A DNA stretch of 56,743 nt from NCBI GenBank assembly GCA_002450165.1, contig DJYQ01000016.1:1-56743 (forward strand), written 5' to 3'. Origin of the DNA: Prevotellaceae bacterium UBA6974 (GTDB lineage: Bacteria > Bacteroidota > Bacteroidia > Bacteroidales > Bacteroidaceae). This document shows, piece by piece, positions 38,301 through 46,477 of this stretch. The notes below the pieces were generated by a model. It did not search any database, was not told where the DNA came from, and saw only the letters and a program-made list of their open reading frames with translations. The position numbers and the translations under genes were made by a program. Position 1 is the first letter of the stretch. Every line of letters begins with the position of its first letter.

Positions 38301-40013
38301 GAAGTCCTGGTAATGGCAGTAGGCGGATGCACCGTATATACCTACTCCAGCACAAACCGCAACAATCCCAACATCATTGCCGCAATACGCAGCACGGACG
38401 GAGGCGAGACCTGGCAGACCCCAGTCGAACAGACCGAGATGATATACGGCCTCTTTGACAGCGGCAACCCTATAGCAGCAGCCTTCGTAGGCGGTGGCAG
38501 ACTCTTCCAGAGTCGAATAGTCAAGGTAGGCCAATACTACCGTCTCTACGCAGCATTGGCAGCACGTCCCAATGGCAACCGCGTTATATACAGCGATGAT
38601 TTCGGTCGCACATGGAAAGCCCTGGGAGGAGCAAGCGCCACACCCGTCCCCAACGGTGACGAACCCAAGTGCGAAGAATTTCCAGACGGACGCGTGATAA
38701 TCACAAGCCGCGTAGGTGGCGGTCGTCTGCTCAACGTATATACATACACCAACACCGCCACAGGCGAAGGCACATGGGAGACACAGACCAAGAGCACAAT
38801 GAGCGGTCTGAGCGCAAGCCCCAGCACCAACCCCACAAACGGCGAGATGCTGATTGTTCCCGTCCTGCGTAATTCAGACCAGAAGCCCATGTACCTTGCC
38901 ATGCAGTCCGTTCCCACAGGCAGCAACCGTGTAAACGTAGGCATCTTCTACAAGGAACTTAACGACCTTAGCGACATCCAGGACGTAAGCACCTTTGCAG
39001 ATGAATGGAACGGTTTCTACCAGGTCAGCACGAAAGCCAGCGCATACTCGTCCATGGAACTGCAAGCCGATGACAAGATAGGATTCTTCTACGAGGAAAC
39101 ACTGACCAAGTGGGGCACCAAGCCCAACCCCGTCAGCACAAGCTTCCCCACAGGCAGCGGTTCGCACAACTTTGACGGTTTCGAAAACATATACGTACCC
39201 CTCGGACTGGAACTGATAACCGGTGGCCGCTACAGTGTAAACCGCAACATCAACCGCGGGGAATACGTCCGCTCATACTTCACCCAGTTGGTCAATGCAA
39301 GCAGTCTTAATTCCGACACACGCCAACAGGCAATGACCCTCATAAACGCCCTGGGAGACAATCCCACAACCACACAGGTTGACGCCATCAACAAGCTACT
39401 CGCAGGAGCCGATCCCGCAGATCCCTGGGACGGTAAGACCCTGACGTTCCAGAACATCCAGCAGAACGGCACCAAATACACATTATATATAAATAATAAC
39501 GACATACTTAGCAACAGCACAGACACCCCATCCATGCTGGGAGACAAGGCACACTTCATCTGCACCAAGGAAGCAAGCGGCAAGTACAGTTTTTTTAACC
39601 CAGCCAGCAACCTGTACATGATATGGCGTGCTGGCTCAAACTACGGATACAATAACAACACAGGTACGCTGGACAACTACAACGCAACATACTGCGACTG
39701 GAGTATCAACTCCGCCTCAAGCACCAAGGCCGACACATACTACATCGTATCAAAGCGCAACAACGGAACCACCGACGGCTCCCTCATTCTCCTCTCATCA
39801 GGAACCTTCGACTCCTACAGCAACGCCATAGGATGGACAAGCGGATACAGCAACCTATACTACATCAATGCCACAGACACCCCTACAAGAATCAGCCAGA
39901 CAGAGACAATCACAAACCACAAACCCAACGTGATCTACAACCTGAACGGACAGAAACTGACAACCCCCCGTCGCGGCATAAACATCATAGACGGAAAGAA
40001 AGTAATCTATTGA
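35319..40013 (+). CDS. secreted GH123 beta-N-acetylgalactosaminidase fused to a GH33 sialidase
   Basis: This 1564-residue protein (signal peptide 1-20) starts with a beta-sandwich GEVED-like region (about 25-215). A GH123/DUF4091 unit follows (about 220-730), with CIAMDERSES, where Asp564-Glu565 is the catalytic pair expected for substrate-assisted cleavage of beta-GalNAc. Residues of about 760-880 look lectin-like. A sialidase propeller follows (about 890-1300) with PYRIPG (Arg912), Asp-box repeats (SNDNGTTW, STDGGETW, SDDFGRTW) and IGFFYEET with the likely Tyr nucleophile. A second lectin-like region (about 1400-1520) leads to the tail YNLNGQKLTTPRRGINIIDG. Together the enzymes could strip GalNAc and sialic acid from the same glycan. 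Confidence 0.87.
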   Translation: MKKFLYSIIAMLITTMAAFAQDYPVKYGADVNVTHGTHYPKTVSIKGTQSDQYIIENIATAPKCAAYFDKTSTVFKVKAGDIVTPDITINGSWIHCYVFVDWNANKAFDVNLEGTGPYTTGSGNELMCWSLYSKTGDGQSGWNSDGSAVSGDIPLSPGSFRIPRDAQQGTQTRLRYMVAWNCIDPSGNYANFISDGGCIIDVTLEIDGTVDGVVTKYPINEYDEPTVDATIPQSEWEAITSGLHCTWASRNELYMKHRVPQLTETTNAEITAWKGERANLEAVLFSKTDQGTLHLAASGDAASWISVRYLNYVITDDGRGCGNHNFSLTPWLVPDVIEQDKPKAINAMETRPVWCSIQVPRDAQAGKHTAQIQVLNEQNQVVKTLDLTINVDSHSLPAVADQKFHLDLWQQPYSVSRYYECERWSPEHIEALRPYIQALAQAGQKVVSTILFYEPWGEQTHDKFSPMIQTTKKSDGTWTFDYTNFDKYVELCAEYGITDQINCYSMVTWDMSFRYFDEASSSYIDWALTVGSTDYNNLWNAYLQAFRTHLEVKGWFNKTCIAMDERSESQMLAAYEIIKANGFKMALAGNYHSSLNDKLYDFCVALTQGNRFTQAERQYRKQNNLITTVYTSCAESEPNIYSNSLPAEAAFLPIHVAANDLDGYLHWSWINWDEHPLTDTRFRKFGAGDTYCYYPGNRSSVRFERLVEGIHQFEKIQILKEEYKNDSQKLSQLNKLLAECKDYTVSGSECAKKVQRIEDFLNGLEVEDEGTISGYWKIKVDDTHYAKAAANQTQWSTEISSQTSYDLFRIEGTYDACTIKLMGRSNNIGPDKNNQLFVDQTTSNKYSIIDCGNGKVKLRNNGYWVYVSNGTFTFNTSNATQLQLEYVMDSQDPVRTTLFSTMSGGMDIPPYRIPGITCGKDGRLYASAARLVCGTDPGYGQVDCVVKISNDNGTTWSSQEIDVAVGDASLINNVKTPMQAAYGDPAIVADRESDEVLVMAVGGCTVYTYSSTNRNNPNIIAAIRSTDGGETWQTPVEQTEMIYGLFDSGNPIAAAFVGGGRLFQSRIVKVGQYYRLYAALAARPNGNRVIYSDDFGRTWKALGGASATPVPNGDEPKCEEFPDGRVIITSRVGGGRLLNVYTYTNTATGEGTWETQTKSTMSGLSASPSTNPTNGEMLIVPVLRNSDQKPMYLAMQSVPTGSNRVNVGIFYKELNDLSDIQDVSTFADEWNGFYQVSTKASAYSSMELQADDKIGFFYEETLTKWGTKPNPVSTSFPTGSGSHNFDGFENIYVPLGLELITGGRYSVNRNINRGEYVRSYFTQLVNASSLNSDTRQQAMTLINALGDNPTTTQVDAINKLLAGADPADPWDGKTLTFQNIQQNGTKYTLYINNNDILSNSTDTPSMLGDKAHFICTKEASGKYSFFNPASNLYMIWRAGSNYGYNNNTGTLDNYNATYCDWSINSASSTKADTYYIVSKRNNGTTDGSLILLSSGTFDSYSNAIGWTSGYSNLYYINATDTPTRISQTETITNHKPNVIYNLNGQKLTTPRRGINIIDGKKVIY

Positions 40014-40037
40014 CGATATTCCGGCATATATAAAAAA

Positions 40038-40072
40038 GGAAAGTGAATGGTGGTTTGCACTATTCCCTTTCT
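40038..40072. terminator. possible bidirectional terminator between the GH123-GH33 gene and guaA
   Basis: An imperfect hairpin (GGAAAGTG ... CACTATTCC, extended by AAA/TTT) lies between the two convergent stops, with an A run on the left giving a T run on the minus strand. Pairing is interrupted, so this is a modest call. Confidence 0.45.
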
Positions 40073-40073
40073 A

Positions 40074-41654
40074 TTATTCCCACTCGATTGTTGCAGGCGG
40101 CTTGGAACTTATATCGTAGCAAACCCTGTTTACACCCTTTACCTTGTTGATGATGTCGTTGCTTACCTTAGCCATGAAGTCGTAAGGCAGATGCGCCCAG
40201 TCAGCAGTCATCGCATCAGATGACGTTACGGCACGCAGTGCTACGGGATTCTCGTACGTACGCTCATCCCCCATCACACCTACGCTGCGCACGTCGCTCA
40301 GCAAGATTGCACCTGCCTGCCATATCTGGTCATACAACGTCTGACCGTCCGGCGTCCTGTATTCACGCAAAGCGCGAATAAAAATATCGTCAGCTTCCTG
40401 CAAGACACGGATCTTGTCGCGTGTTATGTCGCCCAGGATACGTACAGCCAGTCCCGGTCCGGGGAATGGATGTCGCGTAATCAAATGCTCGGGCATGCCC
40501 ATCGAACGACCTACACGACGTACCTCATCCTTGAACAGCCACTTCAGCGGCTCGCACAACTTCAGGTTCATCTCCTCAGGCAATCCCCCAACGTTATGAT
40601 GGCTCTTGATTACCTTGCCCGTGATATTCAGACTCTCGATACGGTCAGGGTAGATTGTACCCTGTGCCAGCCAGCGGACAGCACCCTCCTGACCTCCCTT
40701 CGGGGACGATGAGATAACCTTTTTGGCCTCCGCATCAAACACCTCGATAAAATCCCTGCCGATTATCTTGCGCTTTTGCTCAGGCTCGCTGACACCTGCC
40801 AAGTCACTCAGGAACTTTTCGCTTGCATCCACACCGATGACATTCAGCCCCAGACACTCGTAATCCTTCATCACATCAGCAAACTCGTTCTTGCGAAGCA
40901 TTCCGTGATCTACAAATATACAAGTCAGCTGACTGCCTATAGCCTTGTTCAGCAACACAGCAACGACTGACGAGTCAACACCGCCGCTGAGCCCCAGTAT
41001 CACGCGGTCCTTGCCAATCGTTTCCTTCAGTTCGAGTACCGTACTCTCGACAAACGCCCGGGAGCTCCATTCCTGACGGCTGCCGCAGACGTTGACAACG
41101 AAATTCCTGAGCAACAGCGTTCCCTGCAGCGAGTGGAATACCTCGGGGTGGAACTGCGTACCGAATATCGGACAACCATCCTCTGTGGGAATGTAGTACG
41201 CCGCATTGCGCACAGTCTCGGTGCTTGCCACAACACGTGCGCCGTCGGGGATACGCGTTATACTGTCCCCGTGTGACATCCATACCTGACTGTCAGGTTC
41301 GAAGCCCTGAAACAGCGGACAAGACGTATCCACGTACCGTAGGTTTTGCCTTCCATACTCACGTGTACCGGCACTCTCGACCTTGCCGCCATATATATGG
41401 CTCATATACTGTGCTCCGTAACAAATACCCAGTATGGGGTACCGCCCGCGTATATTGCTCAGGTCAACGTGGAAGGCATCATCGGCATAGACACTCAGTG
41501 GCGAACCGCTTAGGATAACACCGATAACGTCGGGATCGTCATGCGGAAACTTGTTATAAGGCAAAATCTCGCAAAACGTGTCCAGCTCGCGCACACGGCG
41601 ACCTATCAGCTGTGTGGTCTGCGACCCGAAATCAAGAATGATGATTTTCTGCAT
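40074..41654 (-). CDS. guaA: GMP synthase (glutamine-hydrolysing)
   Basis: This 526-residue enzyme makes GMP from XMP, ATP and glutamine. The N-terminal glutaminase has Cys78 in GICYGAQ and the His-Glu of GTQFHPEV; the ATP-pyrophosphatase domain has LSGGVDSS; the C-terminal dimerisation domain ends PPATIEWE. I chose ATG 41654; the in-frame TTG ten codons earlier lies inside the -7 promoter element. Confidence 0.97.
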   Translation of the reverse strand: MQKIIILDFGSQTTQLIGRRVRELDTFCEILPYNKFPHDDPDVIGVILSGSPLSVYADDAFHVDLSNIRGRYPILGICYGAQYMSHIYGGKVESAGTREYGRQNLRYVDTSCPLFQGFEPDSQVWMSHGDSITRIPDGARVVASTETVRNAAYYIPTEDGCPIFGTQFHPEVFHSLQGTLLLRNFVVNVCGSRQEWSSRAFVESTVLELKETIGKDRVILGLSGGVDSSVVAVLLNKAIGSQLTCIFVDHGMLRKNEFADVMKDYECLGLNVIGVDASEKFLSDLAGVSEPEQKRKIIGRDFIEVFDAEAKKVISSSPKGGQEGAVRWLAQGTIYPDRIESLNITGKVIKSHHNVGGLPEEMNLKLCEPLKWLFKDEVRRVGRSMGMPEHLITRHPFPGPGLAVRILGDITRDKIRVLQEADDIFIRALREYRTPDGQTLYDQIWQAGAILLSDVRSVGVMGDERTYENPVALRAVTSSDAMTADWAHLPYDFMAKVSNDIINKVKGVNRVCYDISSKPPATIEWE

Positions 41655-41681
41655 TTCGTTTACTGTATAAATATCTGCGTG

Positions 41682-41689
41682 CAAAGATA
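41682..41689 (-). promoter_or_regulatory. -7 element for guaA
   Basis: The minus strand reads TATCTTTG, predicting a start near 41675 and a leader of about 20 bases before the ATG at 41654. The -33 region lacks a clear TTTG. Confidence 0.6.
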
Positions 41690-41732
41690 TGCAATTTTTA
41701 CGAATAAAAACACATTATTAAATTTAAATACT

Positions 41733-41740
41733 TAACTTTG
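41733..41740 (+). promoter_or_regulatory. -7 element for nth
   Basis: TAACTTTG lies 13 bases before the nth ATG, which would give a leader of under ten bases. It is divergent from the guaA promoter; no -33 TTG is evident. Confidence 0.55.
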
Positions 41741-41753
41741 CCGAAAAGCCATT

Positions 41754-42404
41754 ATGAAAATCCAAGAGAAATACAACTACCTGATTGAATACTTTCAGCG
41801 CGAAATGCCTGTTGCCGAACCCGAACTGCACTACAGCAACCCGTTCGAACTGCTTGTAGCCGTAATACTCAGCGCACAATGTACCGACAAGCGCATCAAC
41901 CAGGTCACCCCTATGCTCTTTCGCGACTACCCCACCCCACAGGCAATGGCAGCAGCCAGCGAGCAGGTCATATACGACTACATACGCTCGGTCTCGTATC
42001 CCAACAACAAGGCGCGCCATCTCGTAGGCATGGCCCGCATGCTGGTAAGCGATTTCGATGGTCAGGTACCCTCAGCAGGCGAACAACTTGAACGCCTGCC
42101 CGGTGTCGGTCGCAAGACAGCCAACGTCATCCAGGCAGTAATCTTCCGCAAAGCCAGGATGGCAGTTGACACCCACGTATTCCGCGTCAGCCACCGCCTG
42201 GGACTGGTCAGCGCCAGATGCACCACTCCACTGTCGGTGGAGAGGGAACTGACACGGCATCTGCCCGACGAAGTCATTCCGGACGCACACCACTGGCTTA
42301 TCCTGCACGGCCGCTATGTATGCCAATCGCGAACTCCACATTGCGAAAAGTGTGGCTTGACAGCCATTTGCAAAGATTTCCGCAGTCGTCGCTTGCACAA
42401 ATAA
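41754..42404 (+). CDS. nth: endonuclease III, DNA glycosylase/AP lyase
   Basis: This 216-residue base-excision-repair enzyme has the helix-hairpin-helix LPGVGRKTANVI with the catalytic Lys, AVDTHVFRVSHRLGL with the catalytic Asp, and a 4Fe-4S loop Cys-x6-Cys-x2-Cys-x5-Cys (CQSRTPHCEKCGLTAIC). It removes oxidised pyrimidines. Its 3' end contains the -33 box for pgk. Confidence 0.96.
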   Translation: MKIQEKYNYLIEYFQREMPVAEPELHYSNPFELLVAVILSAQCTDKRINQVTPMLFRDYPTPQAMAAASEQVIYDYIRSVSYPNNKARHLVGMARMLVSDFDGQVPSAGEQLERLPGVGRKTANVIQAVIFRKARMAVDTHVFRVSHRLGLVSARCTTPLSVERELTRHLPDEVIPDAHHWLILHGRYVCQSRTPHCEKCGLTAICKDFRSRRLHK

Positions 42405-42423
42405 AATATAATATGTAACTTTG
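42393..42423 (+). promoter_or_regulatory. promoter of pgk
   Basis: TTG (42393-42395, inside the nth coding end), a 20-base spacer and TAACTTTG (42416-42423) form a full promoter with a leader of about 38 bases. Confidence 0.8.
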
Positions 42424-42466
42424 ACACGCAAATAGTGTAATATCAAATATCAAAAACTACAAAACA

Positions 42467-43735
42467 ATGACTATCAAAGATTACAATTTCTCTGGTAAGA
42501 AAGCTATCGTACGCGTTGACTTCAACGTACCCATGAAGGAAGGCGTCATCACCGACGACACACGCATCCGCGGCGCACTGCCCACGCTTAAGCACATTCT
42601 TGACGGCGGTGGTGCCCTGATTATCATGTCTCACATGGGCAAGCCAAAGGGCAAAGTCAAGCCCGAACTGTCCCTGGGTCAGATTAAGGACGCTGTTGCA
42701 GCTGCACTGGGTGTGCCCGAGGTTAAGTTTGCCCCCGACTGTGCAAAGGCAGCAGATGCAGCCGCTGCACTCAAGCCAGGCGAAGTGCTTATGCTCGAGA
42801 ACCTGCGCTTCTATCCCGAGGAAGAGGGCAAGCCTGTAGGCGTAGAGAAGGGCACACCCGAATACGAAGAGGCAAAGAAGGCCATGAAGGAATCGCAGAA
42901 GCAGTTTGCCAAGACATTGGCAAGCTATGCCGACTGCTACGTAATGGACGCATTCGGCACTGCACACCGCAAGCACGCCTCTACAGCAGTCATTGCCGAC
43001 TACTTTGACGCCGACAACAAGATGCTGGGCTTCCTGATGGAGAAGGAAGTACAGGCTGTTGACAACGTGCTGAACAACATCAAGCGTCCTTTCGTAGCCG
43101 TAATGGGCGGATCCAAGGTTTCATCCAAGATTGGCATCATCGAGAACCTCCTGGGCAAGGTTGACAAGTTGATACTATGCGGCGGCATGACCTACACCTT
43201 TGCCAAGGCACACGGTGGCAACATTGGCGGTTCGATTGTCGAACTGGACAAGCTGGACGTAGCACTCAACGTCGAGAAACTGGCCAAGGAGAACGGCGTG
43301 GAACTGGTATTGGGCGAGGACTCGGTATGCTGCACAGGCTATGACTTCGGCACATTCCAGGTAAAGGAAGGCGCCAAGATTGACGTATTCCCATCAAACG
43401 CCATACCTGACGAATACGAAGGCCTGGATGCAGGTCCCGTATCTGCAGCCAAGTTTGCAAAGGCACTGGAGGGAGCAAAGACCATTCTGTGGAACGGTCC
43501 CGCAGGTTGCTTCGAATGCGATGACTTCTGTGCAGGCTCACGCGCAGTAGGCGATGCAATTGCAAAGGCAACTGCCGAGGGTGCATTCTCGCTCATCGGA
43601 GGCGGTGACAGCGTTGCATGTTGCACCAAGTTCGGTCTGACCGACAAGGTTTCGTACATCTCCACAGGCGGCGGTGCATTGCTCGAGGCTATCGAGGGCA
43701 AGGTTCTGCCAGGTGTCGCAGCAATCAAGGGATAA
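42467..43735 (+). CDS. pgk: phosphoglycerate kinase
   Basis: This 422-residue glycolytic enzyme interconverts 1,3-bisphosphoglycerate plus ADP and 3-phosphoglycerate plus ATP. IVRVDFNVPM at the start, VMGGSKVSSKIGII in the middle and LIGGGDSVACC near the end are family motifs, and the length is normal. Codons are highly biased, as expected for a strongly expressed gene. The next gene starts at the base after its stop. Confidence 0.97.
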   Translation: MTIKDYNFSGKKAIVRVDFNVPMKEGVITDDTRIRGALPTLKHILDGGGALIIMSHMGKPKGKVKPELSLGQIKDAVAAALGVPEVKFAPDCAKAADAAAALKPGEVLMLENLRFYPEEEGKPVGVEKGTPEYEEAKKAMKESQKQFAKTLASYADCYVMDAFGTAHRKHASTAVIADYFDADNKMLGFLMEKEVQAVDNVLNNIKRPFVAVMGGSKVSSKIGIIENLLGKVDKLILCGGMTYTFAKAHGGNIGGSIVELDKLDVALNVEKLAKENGVELVLGEDSVCCTGYDFGTFQVKEGAKIDVFPSNAIPDEYEGLDAGPVSAAKFAKALEGAKTILWNGPAGCFECDDFCAGSRAVGDAIAKATAEGAFSLIGGGDSVACCTKFGLTDKVSYISTGGGALLEAIEGKVLPGVAAIKG

Positions 43736-44461
43736 ATGACCCGCACAACAACCCTGATTATAACATTTGTGATGATACTGGCCTCCTGTCAAAAGCAGGA
43801 GGTCAGTCTTTCCGTTTCACACAATTCTGACTCGCTTGCACTGCGAGTTGCCCTGTTGCCCATTGCCGAGTGTGACACGCTGCGCCATATTGTCAACAGC
43901 GGCGAGGCAGACAGCATGGGACTGAGCATCATACTGATGGAATACAATTCGATGATGGACATCGATACAGCCATAATCAGGAACCGAGCCCACATCTATC
44001 TGGCCGATGCCGAACGGCTCAGGCACATGCCAGAATCCGTACGTCCCCGACTACTACAGGAGCAACCCGTTAAATACCACATCATCGCCAACCGCACCAA
44101 GCGCATACGCAAGCTCGTATCGCTCAAGGAACACATGGTCGGTTGTCCCCGCTGGAGCTGTCTGGACACATGGCTTGACCAGGTCGTGGACTCGTCCCGA
44201 CTGAAGACGACCGACGTCTATCACGCCCAGATTAACAGCATTCCGCTGCGCGCATCCATGGTACATGACGGACTACTGGATGCAGGCGTAATACCATCAC
44301 ACCATGCAGATACGCTGATCAATGCCGGTCACCGCGTATTGGCAACAAAACAACTCACCGGCATGGGCTGGTACGCAGCCCCAGGTCTGGATGCAGACAG
44401 CATCCACAAAGACCAGATAAAACTATTCTTGAAAATACTGTCAGGAAGGAAGCAGAAATGA
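43736..44461 (+). CDS. lipoprotein resembling a periplasmic solute-binding protein
   Basis: This 241-residue protein has a lipoprotein signal (ILASC, acylated Cys18). The rest has the alternating pattern of a type-2 periplasmic binding fold (LRVALLPIAECDTLRHIV, DTAIIRNRAHIYLADAE, HDGLLDAGVIPS), but I cannot assign a family with certainty. It lies directly after pgk and overlaps the following TPR gene by ATGA. A sensor or scaffold role is as likely as transport, because no permease is near. Confidence 0.6.
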   Translation: MTRTTTLIITFVMILASCQKQEVSLSVSHNSDSLALRVALLPIAECDTLRHIVNSGEADSMGLSIILMEYNSMMDIDTAIIRNRAHIYLADAERLRHMPESVRPRLLQEQPVKYHIIANRTKRIRKLVSLKEHMVGCPRWSCLDTWLDQVVDSSRLKTTDVYHAQINSIPLRASMVHDGLLDAGVIPSHHADTLINAGHRVLATKQLTGMGWYAAPGLDADSIHKDQIKLFLKILSGRKQK

Positions 44462-46062
44462 AACGAGATCAACTGGAATCGGAAGTCAACAGACTGTTGC
44501 ACGAATGGATTGCGACAGACACGCGCCCGTCTCGATACGCCGCGTGGCTCCTCCTACTCAAGATATGGTTGTGGAAAGCAGACGAAGGTGATGACCCCGA
44601 ACCCTTTCCCAACGAATACCTGAACCGTCTGCTGCAGATGGTTCACGACCCCAACCGCACCACAAGGGCAACAGCCCTTAGCGCCGTTGTCATGATTGTC
44701 ATGAGATACGGACAACTGTTGCCCAAGGATGTTCTGCAACAACTGCAGACATGGCGCAACGACAAGCTTATCAGCAAGGAACTGATGGAAGTACAAGCAT
44801 CCTTTGCAATGAGCATACTAGGCAACCGCATCATCAACAAGAGCAAGCTAAAACTGCAACGTACCATAATCCGCAGTATCCGCAACAACGAAACCGACAC
44901 GTCCCAATACAAGAAGAAAGTGGACTGGTACATGAGAGAAATCATGAATCTGGTACAAGAAGGCGTTGACGTCAACGCCAACAGTTTCGGCCAGGTCTGC
45001 AAGACCCCGTTCTTCTCAACACTCAAGAACTGGCTCCTGGACTTCGACGCCAATCACCCCGGATTGGACCTGAGCGACACAGACCGCAAGCTGGTGTCCA
45101 CGTCACTGAAGAACACCAACCTGTGCGAACTGGACAAGTACGCATTCTCGGGCCACATGGACGAGATGCTGTCCAAACATCACATCGACAAGGACGACCG
45201 CAAGAAGCTGGCAGAGGTAGCCGAGATGATGGAATCAGGCGAGGTACAGGACCTGAGCGAAGTATTCTCGTACCGCAACGTATTCCAGACGATGTACAGG
45301 TTCTTCAACTACTCGCCCTGGCACGAAGTACTGGAGAACCCCTTCCACTTTGGCCCCTACCTTTCGGACACAGCCCTGCTGATGCCCATACTTACGGACG
45401 ATTTTCTGTGGAAGGCTGCCCAATGGTTCGTCCGTTACGGCATTTACTCGCATCCAGCCATGTATCTGCGAACACTGCTGACCCGTAACGGCGAACGGCA
45501 GGAATGGATGCAACTACTCGTTGTATGCGACCAACACCTGGGCGAAACACAGGAGCAGCTCATGCTGCTACAGAAACTGGAACAACTCAACCCCGGTGAC
45601 ATTAGCATAGCACAACAGTTGGGAATAGTACTGACTCATCTGGGAGAATACCAGCAGGCACTACCCTATCTGTTCCATGCAGACGTAGCAGAAAGCAAGA
45701 ACCCTGCCGAGAAAAAAGAAGTAGCACACAAAAAACACGACACAATCCGCGCCATCGCATGGTGCTCGCTTATGACGGGGAACGTAAAACGCAGCGAACG
45801 CTATTACCGTCGCCTGCTCGACTGGGCAGGTGGTCCCAGGTGGGAAGATATACTCAATGCCGGACACTCGGCCTGGCTGAACGGTGACCCACAACGAGCC
45901 CGTTTCCTGTACACAAAGGCACTGAACCAAAAAGCAGCGGGAAAACCTCTGAGCAAGGAGCAGTTCCTAAAGCCCCTGACAGACGACATCCCCAACCTGA
46001 AACAACTGGGATTCACTACACAGGACATCAATCTTATGTGCGAAGGAATTTCACCTGATTGA
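44458..46062 (+). CDS. TPR-repeat protein of unknown function
   Basis: This 534-residue protein has no signal peptide or membrane segment. The N-terminal two thirds is alpha-helical and charged with no recognised domain. The C-terminal third (about residues 340-510) shows tetratricopeptide-like repeats (LGIVLTHLGEYQQALPYLFHA, WCSLMTGNVKRSERYYRRLL). It overlaps the preceding lipoprotein gene by ATGA, so the two are probably made together. It is likely a cytoplasmic protein-binding scaffold. Confidence 0.65.
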   Translation: MKRDQLESEVNRLLHEWIATDTRPSRYAAWLLLLKIWLWKADEGDDPEPFPNEYLNRLLQMVHDPNRTTRATALSAVVMIVMRYGQLLPKDVLQQLQTWRNDKLISKELMEVQASFAMSILGNRIINKSKLKLQRTIIRSIRNNETDTSQYKKKVDWYMREIMNLVQEGVDVNANSFGQVCKTPFFSTLKNWLLDFDANHPGLDLSDTDRKLVSTSLKNTNLCELDKYAFSGHMDEMLSKHHIDKDDRKKLAEVAEMMESGEVQDLSEVFSYRNVFQTMYRFFNYSPWHEVLENPFHFGPYLSDTALLMPILTDDFLWKAAQWFVRYGIYSHPAMYLRTLLTRNGERQEWMQLLVVCDQHLGETQEQLMLLQKLEQLNPGDISIAQQLGIVLTHLGEYQQALPYLFHADVAESKNPAEKKEVAHKKHDTIRAIAWCSLMTGNVKRSERYYRRLLDWAGGPRWEDILNAGHSAWLNGDPQRARFLYTKALNQKAAGKPLSKEQFLKPLTDDIPNLKQLGFTTQDINLMCEGISPD

Positions 46063-46102
46063 CCCCGCAACAATTTAAACTGTTTTTTTCAGTAAATAAA
46101 AA

Positions 46103-46136
46103 AGAGCAAACACCGCTGTCATACGATGTTTGCTCT
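46103..46136. terminator. bidirectional intrinsic terminator
   Basis: AGAGCAAACA and TGTTTGCTCT form a perfect 10-base stem around a 14-base loop. A runs on the left give TTTTTT for the minus strand, and TTGTTTT follows on the plus strand. It serves the TPR gene and the 70-residue peptide gene, which converge. Confidence 0.85.
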
Positions 46137-46175
46137 GTTGTTTTACTACTTGTAGAACGTTCTGCCGAACCAAAC

Positions 46176-46388
46176 TTACTTCAGCTCGTATGCGCTGATG
46201 TCTGTGCCCATTGGACGAGCCAGACCATCGGTACCCGTAGTGGGGTCCTGCTTCTCGCCAGGAGCTACGCTTGCACCACCCTGAGCAGGAGTCTCGGTAA
46301 CAATGTTACCACCGCTGCCAGCTAAGATATGACACTCTGTTTCGACACCCAGTACCTGAATAGAAGGATTCTTGAAAATCTTTTTCAT
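46176..46388 (-). CDS. small protein of the MKK..xNPSIQV..ILAGS type
   Basis: This 70-residue protein begins MKKIFKNPSIQVLGVETE and continues CHILAGSGGN, then a Gly/Thr/Pro-rich low-complexity part. Short proteins with this opening are common and almost always unannotated in Bacteroidales. There is no clear signal peptide. The conserved front followed by a variable small-residue tail resembles a leader plus a core, but no modifying enzyme lies nearby. It is on the same strand as, and 89 bases downstream of, the Ig-like secreted protein gene, and is followed by a strong terminator. Confidence 0.65.
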   Translation of the reverse strand: MKKIFKNPSIQVLGVETECHILAGSGGNIVTETPAQGGASVAPGEKQDPTTGTDGLARPMGTDISAYELK

Positions 46389-46423
46389 CGTTTTATCTCG
46401 TTTTTATTTTATATGGCTTTTAT

Positions 46424-46472
46424 CCCATTCCTCTCCCCTTCCCCTGATAGGGAAAGGGGTCGGGGAAAAGGG
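46424..46472. repeat. C/G-rich imperfect palindrome
   Basis: CCCATTCCTCTCCCCTTCCCC, a TGATA loop and GGGAAAGGGGTCGGGGAAAAGGG can fold into a long imperfect hairpin next to TTTTTTT on the plus strand. It lies between two leftward genes, where the U run is on the wrong side for those transcripts, so it looks like a dispersed palindromic element rather than their terminator. Confidence 0.55.
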
Positions 46473-46477
46473 TTTTT

